Source: Pontederia crassipes (lineage: Eukaryota; Streptophyta; Magnoliopsida; Commelinales; Pontederiaceae). From it: a stretch of DNA of 64,000 nucleotides. The stretch lies in contig CM060197.1 in assembly GCA_030549335.1 (NCBI GenBank), positions 19,170,501 through 19,234,500 of the forward strand, written 5' to 3'. The position numbers and the translations under genes are program-made. Shown one piece after another: positions 1 to 11,622 of the stretch. The notes under the pieces are model-generated. The model was not told the DNA's origin. It ran no database searches and saw nothing but the letters and a program-made list of their open reading frames with translations. Positions within the stretch are counted from its first letter, which is position 1. Each line of letters begins with the position of its first letter.

Positions 1-2877
1 CAAGCCTCTCCCTAGCAACCTGAGGTATGAATTCTTGGGAGAGAATTCCACATTCCCTGTTATTATCAATGCCAACTTGCCTAAAGATCTGGTTGAAGAG
101 TTGCCGAAAAGATTGAAGCTGTACAGGGAGGTAATAAGGTATTCTATTGAAGATATTAAGGGTATTAATCCCTCAATTTGCATGCATAGGATCCCTATGG
201 AGGACAGCTACAAACCTTCAATTGAATGCTAAAGAAGGTTGAATCCAGTAATGAAGGAAGTAGTCAAGAAGGAGGTGCTGAAATTGTTGAATGTTGTACT
301 CCAATTCAGATAGTGAATGGGTCAGCCCTGTACAGGTAGTGCCAAAGAAAGGAGGCATCACAGTAGTCAAATCTGATTCAAATGAATTGATATCCACCAG
401 GACAGTTACAGGATGGAGGATGTGTATTGATTTTACAAAGTTGAACAAGACAACAAGGAAGGACCATTTTCCTCTTCCTTTCATTGATCAAATGCTTGAG
501 AGGTTGGCCAAGCACTCTAACTTTTGCTATTTGGATGGCTATTCGGGCTTCTTGCAGATTCCAATCCATCCACAAGACTAGCATAAGACCACTTTCACAT
601 GTCCATATGGGACATTTGCTTATTGGAGGATGTCATTTGGCCTATGTAATGCACCTACCACCTTCCAAAGATGCATGATGTCAATCTTCTCAAATTTCAT
701 TGAAGAAATTATGGAGGTCTTCATGGATGATTTTTCAGTGTATGGAGACTCTTTTGAGAGTTGCCTAGAAAATTTGACCAAGGTGCTACAAAGGTGTAGA
801 GAGTCCAATTTGATCCTCAATTGGGAGAAGTGTCATTTTATGGTCCAAGAAGGGGTTGTCCTAGGACATATTGTCTCAAGTAGAGGAATTGAGATGGATA
901 AGGCCAAAATTGAAGTAATTGAGAAGTTGCCACCACCCACAAATGTAAAGGTAGTAAGGAGCTTTTGGGGCATGCAGGCTTCTATAGGAGGTTTATCAAG
1001 AACTTCTCAATGATAACTAGGCCTCTTACTAAGTTGCTAGCAAAAGATGCTGATTTCAATTTTGATGAAGAGTGCATGAAGGCCTTCAAGCAGTTGAAAG
1101 AAGCCCTCATTTCAGCTCCTATAGTTCAGCCACCAGATTGGTCTCTTCCCTTTGAGATTATGTGTGATGCCTCTGATCAAGCAGTAGGGGTTGTGTTGGG
1201 GCAAAGTAGGGATAAGAAATATTATGTCATTTGCTATGCTAGCAAGACACTAGATGATGCTCAAATCAACTATGCTACCACTGAGAAGGAGCTGCTTGCT
1301 ATGGTGTTTGCATTTGATAAGTTCAGATCATATTTAATTGGATCCAAAGTGATTGTATTCACTGACCACCAAGCAGTGAGGCACCTGATTAGTAAGAAAG
1401 GATCAAAACCAAGGCTCATAAGATGGATCCTATTGCTTCAAGAGTTTGATGTTGAAATCAGGGACAAAAGAGGAACAGAAAACTTGGTTGCTGACCACTT
1501 GTCAAGGATGGAAGGAGTTGAGGATTCTCCATCAATCCCTATTCCCTGATGATTTTCTCATGGCCATATCAGTTGTCTGTACTCCTTGGTATGCTGACAT
1601 TGTAAATTACTTGGCATGTGGAATAATTCCTTCTGACTTCTCCTATCAACAGAAGAAAAAGTTCTTCCATGACTTGAAGGTCTTCTATTGGGATGACCCT
1701 CTCCTATTCAAGAAGTCCCCTGATGGCATTTTTAGGAGGTGTGTACCAGAAGTTGAATTCCAATCAATTTTGTATGAATGCCACTTATCTCCATATGGTG
1801 GACATGGAGCTACTCAAAAGACTGCTGCCAAGGTTCTACAATCTGGTTTTTATTGGCCTTCCTTGTTCAAAGATGCTTACATGTATGTGAAGAGTTGTGA
1901 TGAATGTCAAAGGGCAGGGTCTATTTCAAGAAGGAATGAAATGCCTCATAATGGGATCTTAGAGGTTGAAATCTTTGATGTATGGGGCATTGATTACATG
2001 GGACCCTTCCCTAGCTCCTTTGGATACAAATTTATATTACTTGCTGTTGACTATGTATCCAAATGGATAGAGGCAATTCCAATTATAGCTGCTGATTCCA
2101 GGACTATTATCAAGCTTTTCAAGGAGATAATCTTTCATAGATTTGGAATCCCAAGAGTGATCATAAGTGATGGAGGGAGCCACTTCATTGAAAAGTATTT
2201 TGAGAACCTCATAAACAAGTATGGAGTTAAGCACAAGGTCTCAACAGCATATCACCCTCAAACAAATGGCCAAGAAGAAATTTCAAAGAGGGAAATCAAG
2301 GCCATATTGGAGAAAATAGTTTCATTGACTAGGAAGGATTGGAGTTTGAGGCTAAATGAGGCACTTTGGACATATATGATAGCTTATAAAACCCCTATAG
2401 GCACTTCTCCTTATAAATTGATTTATGGAAAGACATGTCATTTACCAATTGAGTTGAAGCATAAAGCCTATTGGGCAGTCAAGGCACTAAACTTTGATAT
2501 GCATGCATGTGGACAGAAAAGACTTCTACAAATTGATGAGTTGGATGAAATTAGGCTAAATGCCTTCCATAATTCAGAATTCTACAAGGAGAGAACAAAA
2601 AGGTGGCATGACAAAAAAATTTTGAAGAAAGAATTCAAGGTTGGAGACCTTGTGTTGCTTTTCAATTCAATGCTCAAATTATTCCCTGGAAAGTTGAAAT
2701 CAAGGTGGAGTTTTCAAAGTCCATAAAGTTTATCCCTATGGAGCTGTGGACCTTCTAAATGATAAGGATGATATATTCAAGGTCAATGGACAGAGGTTGA
2801 AGCTATATAACCCTACAGCTCTAGATTCAACTAAGGAGGTGCTGAATTTGCAAGATTTGCCAAGTTTGTCTTACTGA
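1..2877 (+). pseudogene. pol: Athila-like Ty3/gypsy pol, 5'-truncated by the window edge and decayed
   Basis: Polyprotein for reverse transcription and integration of an Athila-lineage element. Seen: the RT N-terminal linker (35-232), RT with FMDD at about 720-731, RNase H with CDAS near 1165, the integrase zinc finger H-H-C-C at about 1780-1915, and the integrase core with D in GIDYMG (about 1991), D in ISDGG (about 2167) and E in NGQEEIS (about 2272). The C-terminal tail ends at a stop at 2875-2877. The reading frame is broken by TAA at about 230, a frameshift near 290, TAG at 579-581, a frameshift near 970, a stop near 1547 with a frame change, and a frameshift near 2715. Closest match inside the window is the intact ORF at 44993-50350, from which it has clearly diverged. 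It is followed directly by its own 3' region and LTR. Assignment to Athila rests on the [15 protein letters not shown] block and the gag-pol order shared with that ORF. Confidence 0.93.
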
Positions 2878-4410
2878 ATTCAAATGGAACAATGTCTAGC
2901 CTAAGACATTAAAGTAAGGCACTTCTTGGGAGGTAACCCTAGCCATTTTACACTTAATCTTTTTGTTTTGCAGGAATAAATCAGAGGGGAATCAGATCAA
3001 TCCACACCCTTTCACCTAGGGAGTACCTCTACACTCAATTTTTAATTTTCCCACTTAAATCTTAATGATAACTGATATTATCTTTTCCCTCATGCTGAAA
3101 TCATCATACTAACATCTGAATTATCATTCATATCAGTTATCCCAATCCATCATAGCTGAATTTCAGTGGATTTTAGTGAATTTCAATGCATTGTTGAATT
3201 ATGCACCATAAAAATTTGATATTGAATATTCCACTGATATCCCCTACTTCTCTGCAGAATAATTGCAATTCATGAAGAATGGATCACCCAAAGACCCTGA
3301 TTGAGATGCAAGAACCATTGGAAGAGATCAATTGCACAAATTCCATCCATTTGATACCCTCCCAACCCTCTCCCTTGTCTTGACTTTCATCACTGTGGAC
3401 AGTGCTGAGAATAAGCTTGGGGGAGGAAACCTGGTGCTTTTCTAACCTTTACATCATGTTTTCAATCTACTTTAATGTTTATATCACCATTTACCACCAG
3501 GTTATTATTGTTTGAACAAGTTATCACTCATATTCACTCGGTTATCACTAGTTATCACTTGTTATCATTTTTTGGACTCAATTCAATTCCTGCACTCATT
3601 CTAACTCTAAAATGGGTAAAATACTTCATTATGACAGTTGGTACACTCCAATACCAAGTGGCTAACTTGGCCATTAGTCTTGTTGCTTTAATTGACATTA
3701 TCAATTCAGATGCATTTGAATTAAATTTCAGCTGGAAATTTTTCTTTTTGTGGGTAACACTAGCTGACATTCATGGATTGAATGGAAAGTAGAAGATGTC
3801 TAGAAAGGGGTCAAGGCTCTTGCTGCCATGCTAAATAGGAAACCTTAACTATTTGCATTTAAGGATCTAAACTATACTTGAGTTTGAACCATTGCTCTAT
3901 TCATGAACGGAATAGAAAAAGAAAAATGGAGAAAAGAAAAAGTGAAAAGTTGCATTTTGCATTGCATGCATGCATAAAATAAAGAGAGTGAGATTCCAAA
4001 AAGGAACCTCTCCTGAATAAAACCAGGATTTTTATCCTGTGACCAGCATGAATAAAAATCAGGTCTTGACCTGTTTACTTGCATTTCATGAATAAAAGTC
4101 AGGTGTTAAACATGTTTAAACAGTGAAAAATATGTTCATGAAGAGATTGATGTTTCAAACTTTTTAGTAAAGTTGACAATCATTGAAATCCAAATCAGTT
4201 AATGTTAGTACTTCTTTCATGGCTTAAATTTGCTTTAACCTTTGTGACTCCTCAGCTAGAATTTGGGAATTGGAAAGAATGTGATGGAGTGTTGGCAAAG
4301 TGGGAAAATCATTGGACTTAATTTAGCTGATTTTTAATTCATGTGTGGACTGTTAATTCAAGTCTGCCCTTAATTTCTGAATGTTTTGCTTGAGGACAAG
4401 CAAAAGGCTA
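2878..4410 (+). other. 3' non-coding region of the first Athila-like element
   Basis: About 1.5 kb lies between the pol stop and the 3' polypurine tract. Some Athila elements carry an env-like ORF here. I see none: the longest open stretch (3475-3792, 105 codons) has no signal peptide or recognisable motif. The stretch contains a second polypurine-like word about 1 kb before the real one, and a cluster of GTTATCACT/GTTATCATT words at about 3520-3575. Confidence 0.7.
3413..3426 (+). promoter_or_regulatory. internal polypurine-tract-like motif
   Basis: AAGCTTGGGGGAGG lies just after a GTGGACAGTG-type word. It nearly repeats the functional tract at 4411-4424, and the same arrangement recurs in the young element (51138-51153 and 52295-52309). 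It could be a second plus-strand priming site; that role is inferred. Confidence 0.5.
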
Positions 4411-4424
4411 AGCATGGGGGAGTT
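4411..4424 (+). promoter_or_regulatory. 3' polypurine tract of the first Athila-like element
   Basis: AGCATGGGGGAGTT lies directly before the LTR start TGATCA. Polypurine tracts prime plus-strand synthesis in LTR retrotransposons. It is preceded by TTGCTTGAGGACAAGCAA, which also precedes the tract of the young element at about 52271-52289. Confidence 0.85.
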
Positions 4425-6655
4425 TGATCACCAGCTGATCACAATAGGTTTCTATCCCATTTTAGATGCATTTCACCCATATCGAGTCCTCAAATTGCCT
4501 AACTTTTGGCCAATTATGTTTGTAATGCAAGGATTGTGATAACTAATTGATCTTTCTCATTTTATACTTAATTCCATGTGCATAGAGGTTTTGAATTGCT
4601 AAAATTCATAAATACTTCAATTCTATGTCAAGTTATCATTTTTAGGGCAAGTTATCATTCCAATGTGCAAAGTTATCATTATTTTAATTGAGCTGATTTC
4701 CAATTATTATTTTGCTCTAAATCCCTTGCCATCATGAATTATTCATATTTGGATGACCATATTTCAATTTGTGCAAGGTTATCACTCCATTTCATAAGTT
4801 ATCATTTTTTAGTGTCAAGTTATTGTTTAAGGGCAAAACTATCATTTCGATATGCAAAGCTATCAATTCTGCACAAAAGCATTAGGAAATCATTAAATTA
4901 ATATCTTAACTCATTGCTGTTCAAATTTGATCACATTTGGATAACCACAACCAAAGTTATGACAAGTTATCATTTTTATGGCATCAAGTTATCATTTTTG
5001 ACACCAAAGTTATCATTCCTATGAAATCTTATCCACATTTGATTTCTGACCCCACTCACTTGCCATCCTAATCCCTTTGATGCCTTCAATGCTCTGAACC
5101 ACTCATATTTGGAATTTTTTTATGAAATATGCAAAGTTATCATTCCGGGTTCAAAAGTTATCATTTTTAACTATGGATTTTAATTCTGCATAACACCAAA
5201 CCCCATTTGATAATTGAGCTGACATTACTTGCTGTTTTAATCCTTATTTGTTTATATCTTATTAGAAGACTTTGATGCTTGCTATTTTGGCCCTTCTAGC
5301 AGGTGAAATAGGGCTGCACAAAGGAGAAAAATGAGGGGGGACCACTTGCTTTTTGGCTGTCCAAAAAGCTGTCACCTGAGATATTTTCTGGTCCAGAAGA
5401 CACTTGACACAATCAAGGCATAAGGGAACATTCTGATGTTGATCTAAGGGTGGAAGAAAGTCATATATAAGCTGAAAACCCTAAGGAAGTGAGGCCGGCC
5501 ATTGCAAGGAAGGGAGCTTATTGGAGCTGATTTGAGCTGAAGCAGAGCTGATTGCTGTCAACAGCCCTCAAGTCAGGATGATTTGCTTCTATTCTTCATT
5601 CTATTGTGTATCTAATTCTGTAATTATGAAGAGCTAAATCTCATGTCTCCTAGGATAGGGTAGTAGTCTAGATTAATTGTGGATGGATATAGACAAGTCT
5701 GATTTCCTGAACTGATTTAATTCTGATTTCTGATTTTCTGTGTTGATATGAATCTGATTCTATCATTGTAAGATACTAATTGTATCTACAACTGAGAAGT
5801 TTTCATTTGATCTATTCTTTGTTCAAAAATGAAACAAGAATCAATGCCAAGTTTCTAGATTTAATCCTAACTAGAAATCTAATTTCCTGAATTCTGAATT
5901 CTGATTTTCTTGATTTCTGATTTCTAAATTGTTCAAATATGTTTTCATCATTGTGGAACCCTAATTGAATTAATAACTGAGAGGTTTCTTATGGTTTCAT
6001 TCTTTTTCAGAAATGAATCAAGAGGCAATGAGGTTTCTTTTTCAAATATGTTATCATTTCATATTTCACTAAATTGTCAAAATAATCAGCAAGGAACTTG
6101 GTTTTGAGCTTAATGTCAACTTGATTTCAGTGAAGGCCTTTTCTAATTCAACTTAGCTAATCAATCATATGAGAATGTGATAATTAGTTCTGGATTAATT
6201 GAGTTGTGAAAATAGAAATTTTTCAAGTTGAGTTAAAATTGACAATGTATTGATAACTTGTTCCATTCCATCTATAATTAAATTAGATGAATCCCAACTC
6301 CTAGGAGAACCTTCATCATTGATAGATAAACCATTTTAGCCTCTAGTCTAGCATTTACAATTTATTTTTGATAACTTTTCAAAAATTAAAAAATAGTTAT
6401 CATTTTAGTCATTTATAGAAATCGGTTTTCACTTTCTTTCAATTTCTTGGAATTTAACTTTTAGTTAAGGCTAATCTAGATTGTTTAGGGAGTCTTAGGC
6501 TTCAAATCACTGTGGATACGATATTTGGGTAGACTATAATTGACCTGTATACTTGAAGTAGAGAGTGAAATAGGGAGTTAAATCAAAAATTGAAAAATCT
6601 GAAATTTGACCCCAAAATCAGCAAGTTATCACTGCACCCCTCAATTTCACTATCA
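4425..6655 (+). mobile_element. 3' LTR of the first Athila-like element (right end unclear)
   Basis: The left edge is set by the polypurine tract and the terminal TGATCA. A TATA box lies at 5463-5470 with transcribed-leader-like sequence after it. Near 6510-6560 there is a block containing GTGGATACGATATTTGG, which resembles the 3' part of known Athila LTRs. No clear terminal TGATCA is visible before the sequence switches to a truncated Sirevirus LTR at about 6656, so the last bases may be missing. The LTR carries more than a dozen copies of an AAGTTATCATT-like word (see findings). There is no coding content. Confidence 0.75.
5463..5470 (+). promoter_or_regulatory. TATA box of the LTR promoter
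   Basis: ATATATAA in the middle of the LTR, followed within about 40 bp by GC-richer sequence as at LTR transcription starts. Predicted from composition and position only. Confidence 0.5.
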
Positions 6656-7945
6656 ATTAGCTATCCATAGAATCCAAGATTATCTAATTTGGATAACCAT
6701 GTAGAATGCTCAAAATAGGGCAGGACGGTCAATGTGCCGATTGAAGAAGTGAAAGCCGGTCGAGGCATCGGTCGACCGATCAGACATACCGGTCTACCTA
6801 TCAATGCATAGATTGTTAAATTCAACGTCGAGACTACACCGATCGACAGTTCACTCGACGCACTGATCAATCGATCAACTCAAAGGCCGTAGATTAGAAA
6901 TGATGAGAATATAATGGTCGACACACCGATCGATAGACCGGTCGACCGATCAATCGTGTTCACTGAGAAAATCATGCAACTGTCATATAGATCGACCGAT
7001 CAGACATACCGGTCTACCTATCAATGCATAGATTGTTAAATTCAACGTCGAGACTACACCGATCGACAGTTCACTCGACGCACTGATCAATCGATCAACT
7101 CAAAGGCCGTAGATTAGAAATGATGAGAATATAACGGTCGACACACCGATCGATAGACCGGTCGACCGATCAATCGTGTTCACTGAGAAAATCATGCAAC
7201 TGTCATATAGATCAGTCGACCAGTCCATTAATGCGTCGATCAGTTCCAGGCTGAGATGAAAAGTAACGACTATTTTTCAAAGAGAAAATTATGGAAATTT
7301 TTCTGAACGAAATTTTCACATATAGAAGTATACAAAAGTAGTGCCAAAGTTTGAAGAAAAATCATCCATCGAAGCATTCAAGGAAAACTTCAAGTTATCA
7401 AAAGAAAATCATTCTCTTGAAGTTATTGTTCAAGCTTTTCTTCTTTCTCTCTTCTTTTTTGTGAGCATGATATTGTAAAAGAGAGAAACTTTTTATTAGA
7501 AAATTGAGTGAGAGCTCCTGAGCAGAAGATGTTCTATATCTTACCTCTTGATCTAGAGAAAAGATAAGCTTTATAGAAGGAGAGATGTGCCTTACCTCTC
7601 GAAGCGGAGAAAAGGTGGTTTGGTGTAAAAGGTTTTTCCTTGCCCCATTTGGAACTAAGGAATAGTTTAGTGGAATCTCCAACGTTCTTGAGGTTGAGAA
7701 GTCGCAGCGGGGACGTAGGCCAAGGTGTGGCCGAAGCTCATCAACAACCACCATGTTCTTGTGTTTGATTTCTCTCTCCCTATCCTTTTTCATATTATTA
7801 TGCATGTGATATGATTTGATTTGCATTGGTTTAATGCTTAACGAATCGATTTTAAGCCTTCGTAGCGTATCTTGTGAAATCGATATTTTCGGCTTTAAAC
7901 ACCAATTCATCCCTCTCCTCCCTCTTGGTGCCTTAGGATCCTACA
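6656..7945 (+). mobile_element. Sirevirus (Ty1/copia) 5' LTR, 5'-truncated
   Basis: The sequence matches the LTR at 29492-31753 from its CTATCCATAGAATCCAAG block onward and ends CCTACA, followed by a tRNA-Met-type primer-binding site. The first about 170 bp of the LTR (TGTTGG start) are absent, so the element was truncated where it meets the Athila-like LTR. A dense array of GGTCGACCGAT-like words fills 6720-7250. The open frame on the other strand at 7398-7910 is a by-product of this LTR and not a gene. Confidence 0.82.
6773..7212 (+). repeat. 220-bp tandem duplication inside the Sirevirus LTR
   Basis: The block starting with GACCGATCAGACATACCGG at about 6774 recurs exactly 220 bp later. 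The two units differ by eye at a single base (ATAATGG versus ATAACGG). The other Sirevirus LTR copies in the window have only one unit, so the duplication is recent and private to this copy. Confidence 0.9.
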
Positions 7946-7946
7946 A

Positions 7947-7959
7947 TTGGTATCAGAGC
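7947..7959 (+). promoter_or_regulatory. primer-binding site, tRNA-Met type (Sirevirus)
   Basis: TTGGTATCAGAGC follows the LTR terminus CCTACA by one base. This is the initiator-tRNA-Met complement used by plant copia and many gypsy elements. Confidence 0.85.
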
Positions 7960-7999
7960 TGGTTGCTCTTGTTTTTAATATTTAAACATCTTGAGAGCT

Positions 8000-8465
8000 A
8001 TGGCATCAAGTGGATTTAGTTTTTTCGAAGATCAATCAATTAGTCGACCTCCGCTTTTTAATGCATCAAATTTTGCATATTAGAAAATTAGGATTCAAGC
8101 ATGTTCCATTGACATGTGGGATATTATTCAAAAAGTTTATTATTTACATGAAAAATTACCTTAAAAATATATCGAAAGAGAATTTTTTTTGCAAAACTTG
8201 GTTGGAAAACCAAAAATATATTTTATTGTGCTTTGGATTCAACGGAGTTTAATCGGATTTCTAGTTGTGAGAGTGCAAATGAGATTTAGAAGAAACTCAT
8301 TATTACTTATGAAGGAACAGACAAATTTAAATAATCTAGATTAAATATCTTAAATCATCAATATGATTCTTTTAAAATGCATGATAAGGAATCCATAAAT
8401 GAAATGCTTGTACAGTTTAATGATATTGTGAATGGCTTAGTCTCCATGGGTGAGCCAAGAACTAA
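8000..8465 (+). pseudogene. gag: Sirevirus gag, N-terminal part, broken
   Basis: The frame opens MASSGFSFFEDQ 40 bp after the primer-binding site, a normal position for a copia gag start. It continues with the N-terminal region found in copia capsid proteins and then UBN2-type sequence (ITYEGTDKFK ... NEMLVQFNDIVNGL at about 8300-8455). It contains in-frame stops (for example the TAG in AY*KIRIQ near 8083) and frame changes, so it cannot make protein. The frame stops abruptly at about 8465, where unrelated DNA begins. The continuation of the same domain is found 12.7 kb away at about 21185, which shows that a large block was inserted here. Confidence 0.8.
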
Positions 8466-8635
8466 CCACATATCTCGCAGCATCTTGCTATCACATTGAC
8501 AGTAGAAGTAGCTTCATTGCTGCTTTAGTAGTTCACAGTGCACGAAAATGTGATCAGATGAACCACATCTCTCGCAGCATCTTGCTATCACATTGACAGT
8601 AGGAGTAGCTTCATTGAGTCCTAGTCTACTAATTG
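8466..8635. other. unassigned flank carrying a 53-bp direct repeat
   Basis: Lies between the broken Sirevirus gag and the LTR of element B. A block beginning ACCACAT(A/C)TCTCGCAGCA is present at about 8465-8520 and again at about 8562-8617. On the minus strand one frame reads RCCERCGSSDHIFVHC, which resembles the Cys/His finger (zf-RVT) at the C-terminus of plant LINE reverse transcriptases. The match is short, so this is only a hint that the inserted block began as LINE-derived DNA. Confidence 0.35.
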
Positions 8636-9018
8636 TGTCATGGACGTGTCCTAAAAACATTATTTGTGCATAATCATGCATTTAAGTAACATACTAAGTT
8701 AGTTTGGATGTCCATTTAGTGATATTTGTATATAGTAATTAATATTTCGATTAGTGCATAATGATTACTTAATTAATGATAAACTTTACAAATTAATTAT
8801 ATAAGGTTATTAGGAATAAATTGTAAAATTTATAAATATTATAATATATATGTTTAAATAGGATTAAGTAAGCTTAATTAGGGTTAAAACACTTAGTTAT
8901 GATAAAAAAATGTCATTGGTCATCACTTAAGTTCCAAGCAGCAGAAGCAGACAGGTGAGATCTGTTCAAATAGATATTTTTCCAAATTGCCATAAGACCT
9001 CAAAAAATTCTGAAAAAC

Positions 9019-9027
9019 ATATATAAG
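9019..9027 (+). promoter_or_regulatory. TATA box of element B LTR
   Basis: ATATATAAG, kept in the right LTR at about 18204-18213. Its position about 385 bp into the LTR fits an LTR promoter. Confidence 0.5.
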
Positions 9028-10515
9028 CCACTTAACAATATATTTTCACCGTAGAAAAATTACCAGAGGAAGAATTTGAGCGAACCGACATGGGGAAAAT
9101 CGGGAACGTCGGCTGTTCTAGGTGAGTTTTGATCCGGAAATTTTTTTTCTGATTGAGAGAATCATTACTTGATGATAAACGAACCATAAATTATGAAATT
9201 TTGTATGGTTCCTCCATTCAAGTTAGCTTTCCATGGCCTCTGGAATCACCTAAAAAAGTGTTTTATAGTGGAAGTTATGAACTTACCTTCGCAAGTCACT
9301 CATCCTGTCCCGAGTCTGATACAAGTTCCATTTATAAATTAGGGCATGGTTAGAATAGAGTGAATTAGGGTTTGAAATTTGGATAGGCTTAAATAGACAT
9401 TCCAAGGGTTCGGTAAGAGGTGGAATCATCCTAGTTGAACTTGTATTTTGGGAGAAATGAATTTTTCATTTCATAGTGATGCTTCTGTCAGATTCTAGGA
9501 CATTGACAGATTGCGACCCGAATTAACTATTTCTGTTATAAGTCTATATAGATAGTTATGTTCTCTAATTTTTATGAAAAAATACTAATGAAGTCTAGTT
9601 TTCAGGAAAATTATGCCCTAGTTAAATGGACAAGTATGAAGAAATATATAAATCAATATTTCAGTGACATACAGTCTTCCAAGGCACAAACCCTAGGTCA
9701 GATTGCTTGGGATGTCCTGACTTATTCACTTGGTATTTGATATTGATATTTGGGGGTTGAAAACCTTAGGATGTCTAGTTTCTAATTAATCCAAAACCAT
9801 AAGATTTTCCCATGTAGTTAAGAAATTATGAATTATTTATTGACAAGTACTCAGTCTGAAATCCTAAGACAGCATCTAGTTAAGCTTTGGAGAATTGAAA
9901 AGTTTTATGTATGGAATAGCTTATGAATATGAATACCTGAAGCTAGAAATTGGTATTAGAGAGGATTACATGCATTTTAGGGTGCATAATCATTCATGCA
10001 TCATGATCATGCATTGCATATTACCTTATTAGTGGTTGAGAAGTAAAAAGGTATTATTGCTTGTAGGAAAACATCAAGTTGCAAGTGAAAGGGAGGAAAT
10101 CTAATAAACCTCCTTGAAATGATAAGGTACAAGGTGAGTGGATAAATTTACAACATAGCAAAATGTTATATGTTAGTTCTTTTATTTATGGTATTACCTC
10201 AAGCAAAGCTTATTATTGTTATTATTGAAACATATCTTGAGATATGAAAAATATTTATGATATGTTTCAAGGATTTCATATGAGATGGAGTAACATCTTA
10301 TACAAAAATGTTTTCAGGGAACAATGCTTGTGAAGTGAAAATAAGTTTTACTTTATAATGATATGAGATTATGGCATGTGTATTTTGATTTTGTTAAACT
10401 CCATGTGTTCATTAGCCATACTATTTGAAAAAGGTCTTTGGGACCGCATTCGATATACATGAAGCCTTTGGAGCGTATATCGGGTGTCTTTGCCCTTTGG
10501 GGGCTGTTCTGTGTG

Positions 10516-10790
10516 AACGTATTGACCCATGATCACTCTGCGTATCTGAGAATCATGATTGGGTGGCACACAATCATGATTAGGATACGTATTGATCCAT
10601 GATTTGCTCTACATATCTGAGACTCTTGATTGTGAAGCTCTGCTTAGCTGTATGACACACAATCATAAAGGGATACGTATTGACCCATGATTTGCTCTGC
10701 GTATCCGTGAATCTTGATTATGAAGCTCTGCTTAACTGTATGACACATGATCATAGAGGGATACGTATTGACCCATGATGAGTATGTGCA
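10516..10790 (+). repeat. tandem repeats inside the element B LTR
   Basis: Four degenerate units each begin near ACGTATTGACCCATGAT (at about 10516, 10585, 10674 and 10762; spacing 69, 89 and 88 bp). The same array occurs in the right LTR (about 19690-19960) and on the minus strand at about 35740-36110, so it is a family character. Confidence 0.8.
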
Positions 10791-11125
10791 ATGACACATG
10801 TATGGAATTTAAATATGAAAATTATGATATCTCGAGTTACTTTTACTTATGTGAAGGTTCATATGATTTGACAAGTTATGTTATATGTGCTATGCTTTAA
10901 ATGTTTTCTCATATGAAAGAAATGTGGTTATTCAAATGTTATATGCTATATGCACTCATATTATTCCCCTATGTTGTACTTTTATTCCACTCACTGAGCA
11001 AATAATTGTTGCTCATAATGCCCATTTTAAATTTTTTAGATACTCGTAAAGTTCTCGAGTTGAGTCGACTTGGAGCTTATTTTTGTTACATATAGAGAAG
11101 AGGTCGAGCCGTTGGAGCACTTTAA

Positions 11126-11147
11126 CCCCCCCCCCCCCCCCCCCCCC
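11126..11147 (+). repeat. poly-C tract (22 C)
   Basis: Uninterrupted run of 22 C near the 3' end of the LTR. The partner LTR has 23 C at 20304-20326. The presence in both copies argues for a real sequence rather than a sequencing artefact. Confidence 0.9.
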
Positions 11148-11490
11148 TTCACTTTTGTTTTTTTTTAAGCATGCATATGTAATAGATCTTCTTAGATGTT
11201 GTAATTAAGTTTGTGAGAAACTTTTTGTAAGGTTGTATAAGACGTGATCCTGTGGGGTTATATGTGAGATGGTTTGAAAAAAAAATATGATGATAATATG
11301 CGAATGTCATATCTTATAGTTCTTTTTAAACTTTGATGAATATATACCCATCTTGTGTATGTGTGGGCTAATAATACAAGAAAGTGAGGGAGGGAGGTTT
11401 TGGCAATTTTATTTTAGGAATGGCTAAACGTAAGAGAGATTATGATAATTGAAATTAGAACTTAGTCACGGAGTTGGGTGTGACAGTTTT

Positions 11491-11502
11491 TGGTATCAGA
11501 GC
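11491..11502 (+). promoter_or_regulatory. primer-binding site, tRNA-Met type (element B)
   Basis: TGGTATCAGAGC, five bases after the LTR end TGACA. This position and sequence are typical of Tekay-lineage chromoviruses. Confidence 0.9.
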
Positions 11503-11622
11503 TTAGGTTATAAGATTTTGTAGACACTATAACCTAAGTTAAGGCTAGGTGACATTATATGCATTAGATTGATAGTGCATGCTTTTGACTTTCTTTTTAT
11601 TTTTATTTTGAATGGGTAAAAA

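Larger units (their letters stand above)
8636..11485 (+). mobile_element. 5' LTR of Tekay-like chromovirus element B
   Basis: The 2850-bp LTR is bounded by TGTCA and TGACA, a perfect terminal inverted pair, and is followed five bases later by a tRNA-Met-type primer-binding site. It aligns along its length with 17823-20577. Internal landmarks are a TATA box at 9019-9027, degenerate tandem repeats at 10516-10790 and a pure C tract at 11126-11147. Divergence from the right copy is uneven: about 20 differences in the first 390 bp but only about 7 in the last 600 bp, counted by eye. A related copy lies on the minus strand at 35331-38003. Confidence 0.9.

Noticed and set aside
3475..3792. 105-codon ORF as an Athila env-like gene
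   Set aside because: It lacks a signal peptide, a convincing C-terminal membrane anchor and any similarity to an equivalent frame in the young element, and it overlaps the GTTATCATT word cluster.
7398..7910. 170-codon minus-strand ORF
   Set aside because: It lies wholly inside the Sirevirus LTR, has no domain, and fragments of it recur only where the LTR recurs.
11126..11147. Poly-C run as an assembly gap filler
   Set aside because: It occurs at the same place in both LTRs of element B with lengths of 22 and 23, so it is most likely real.
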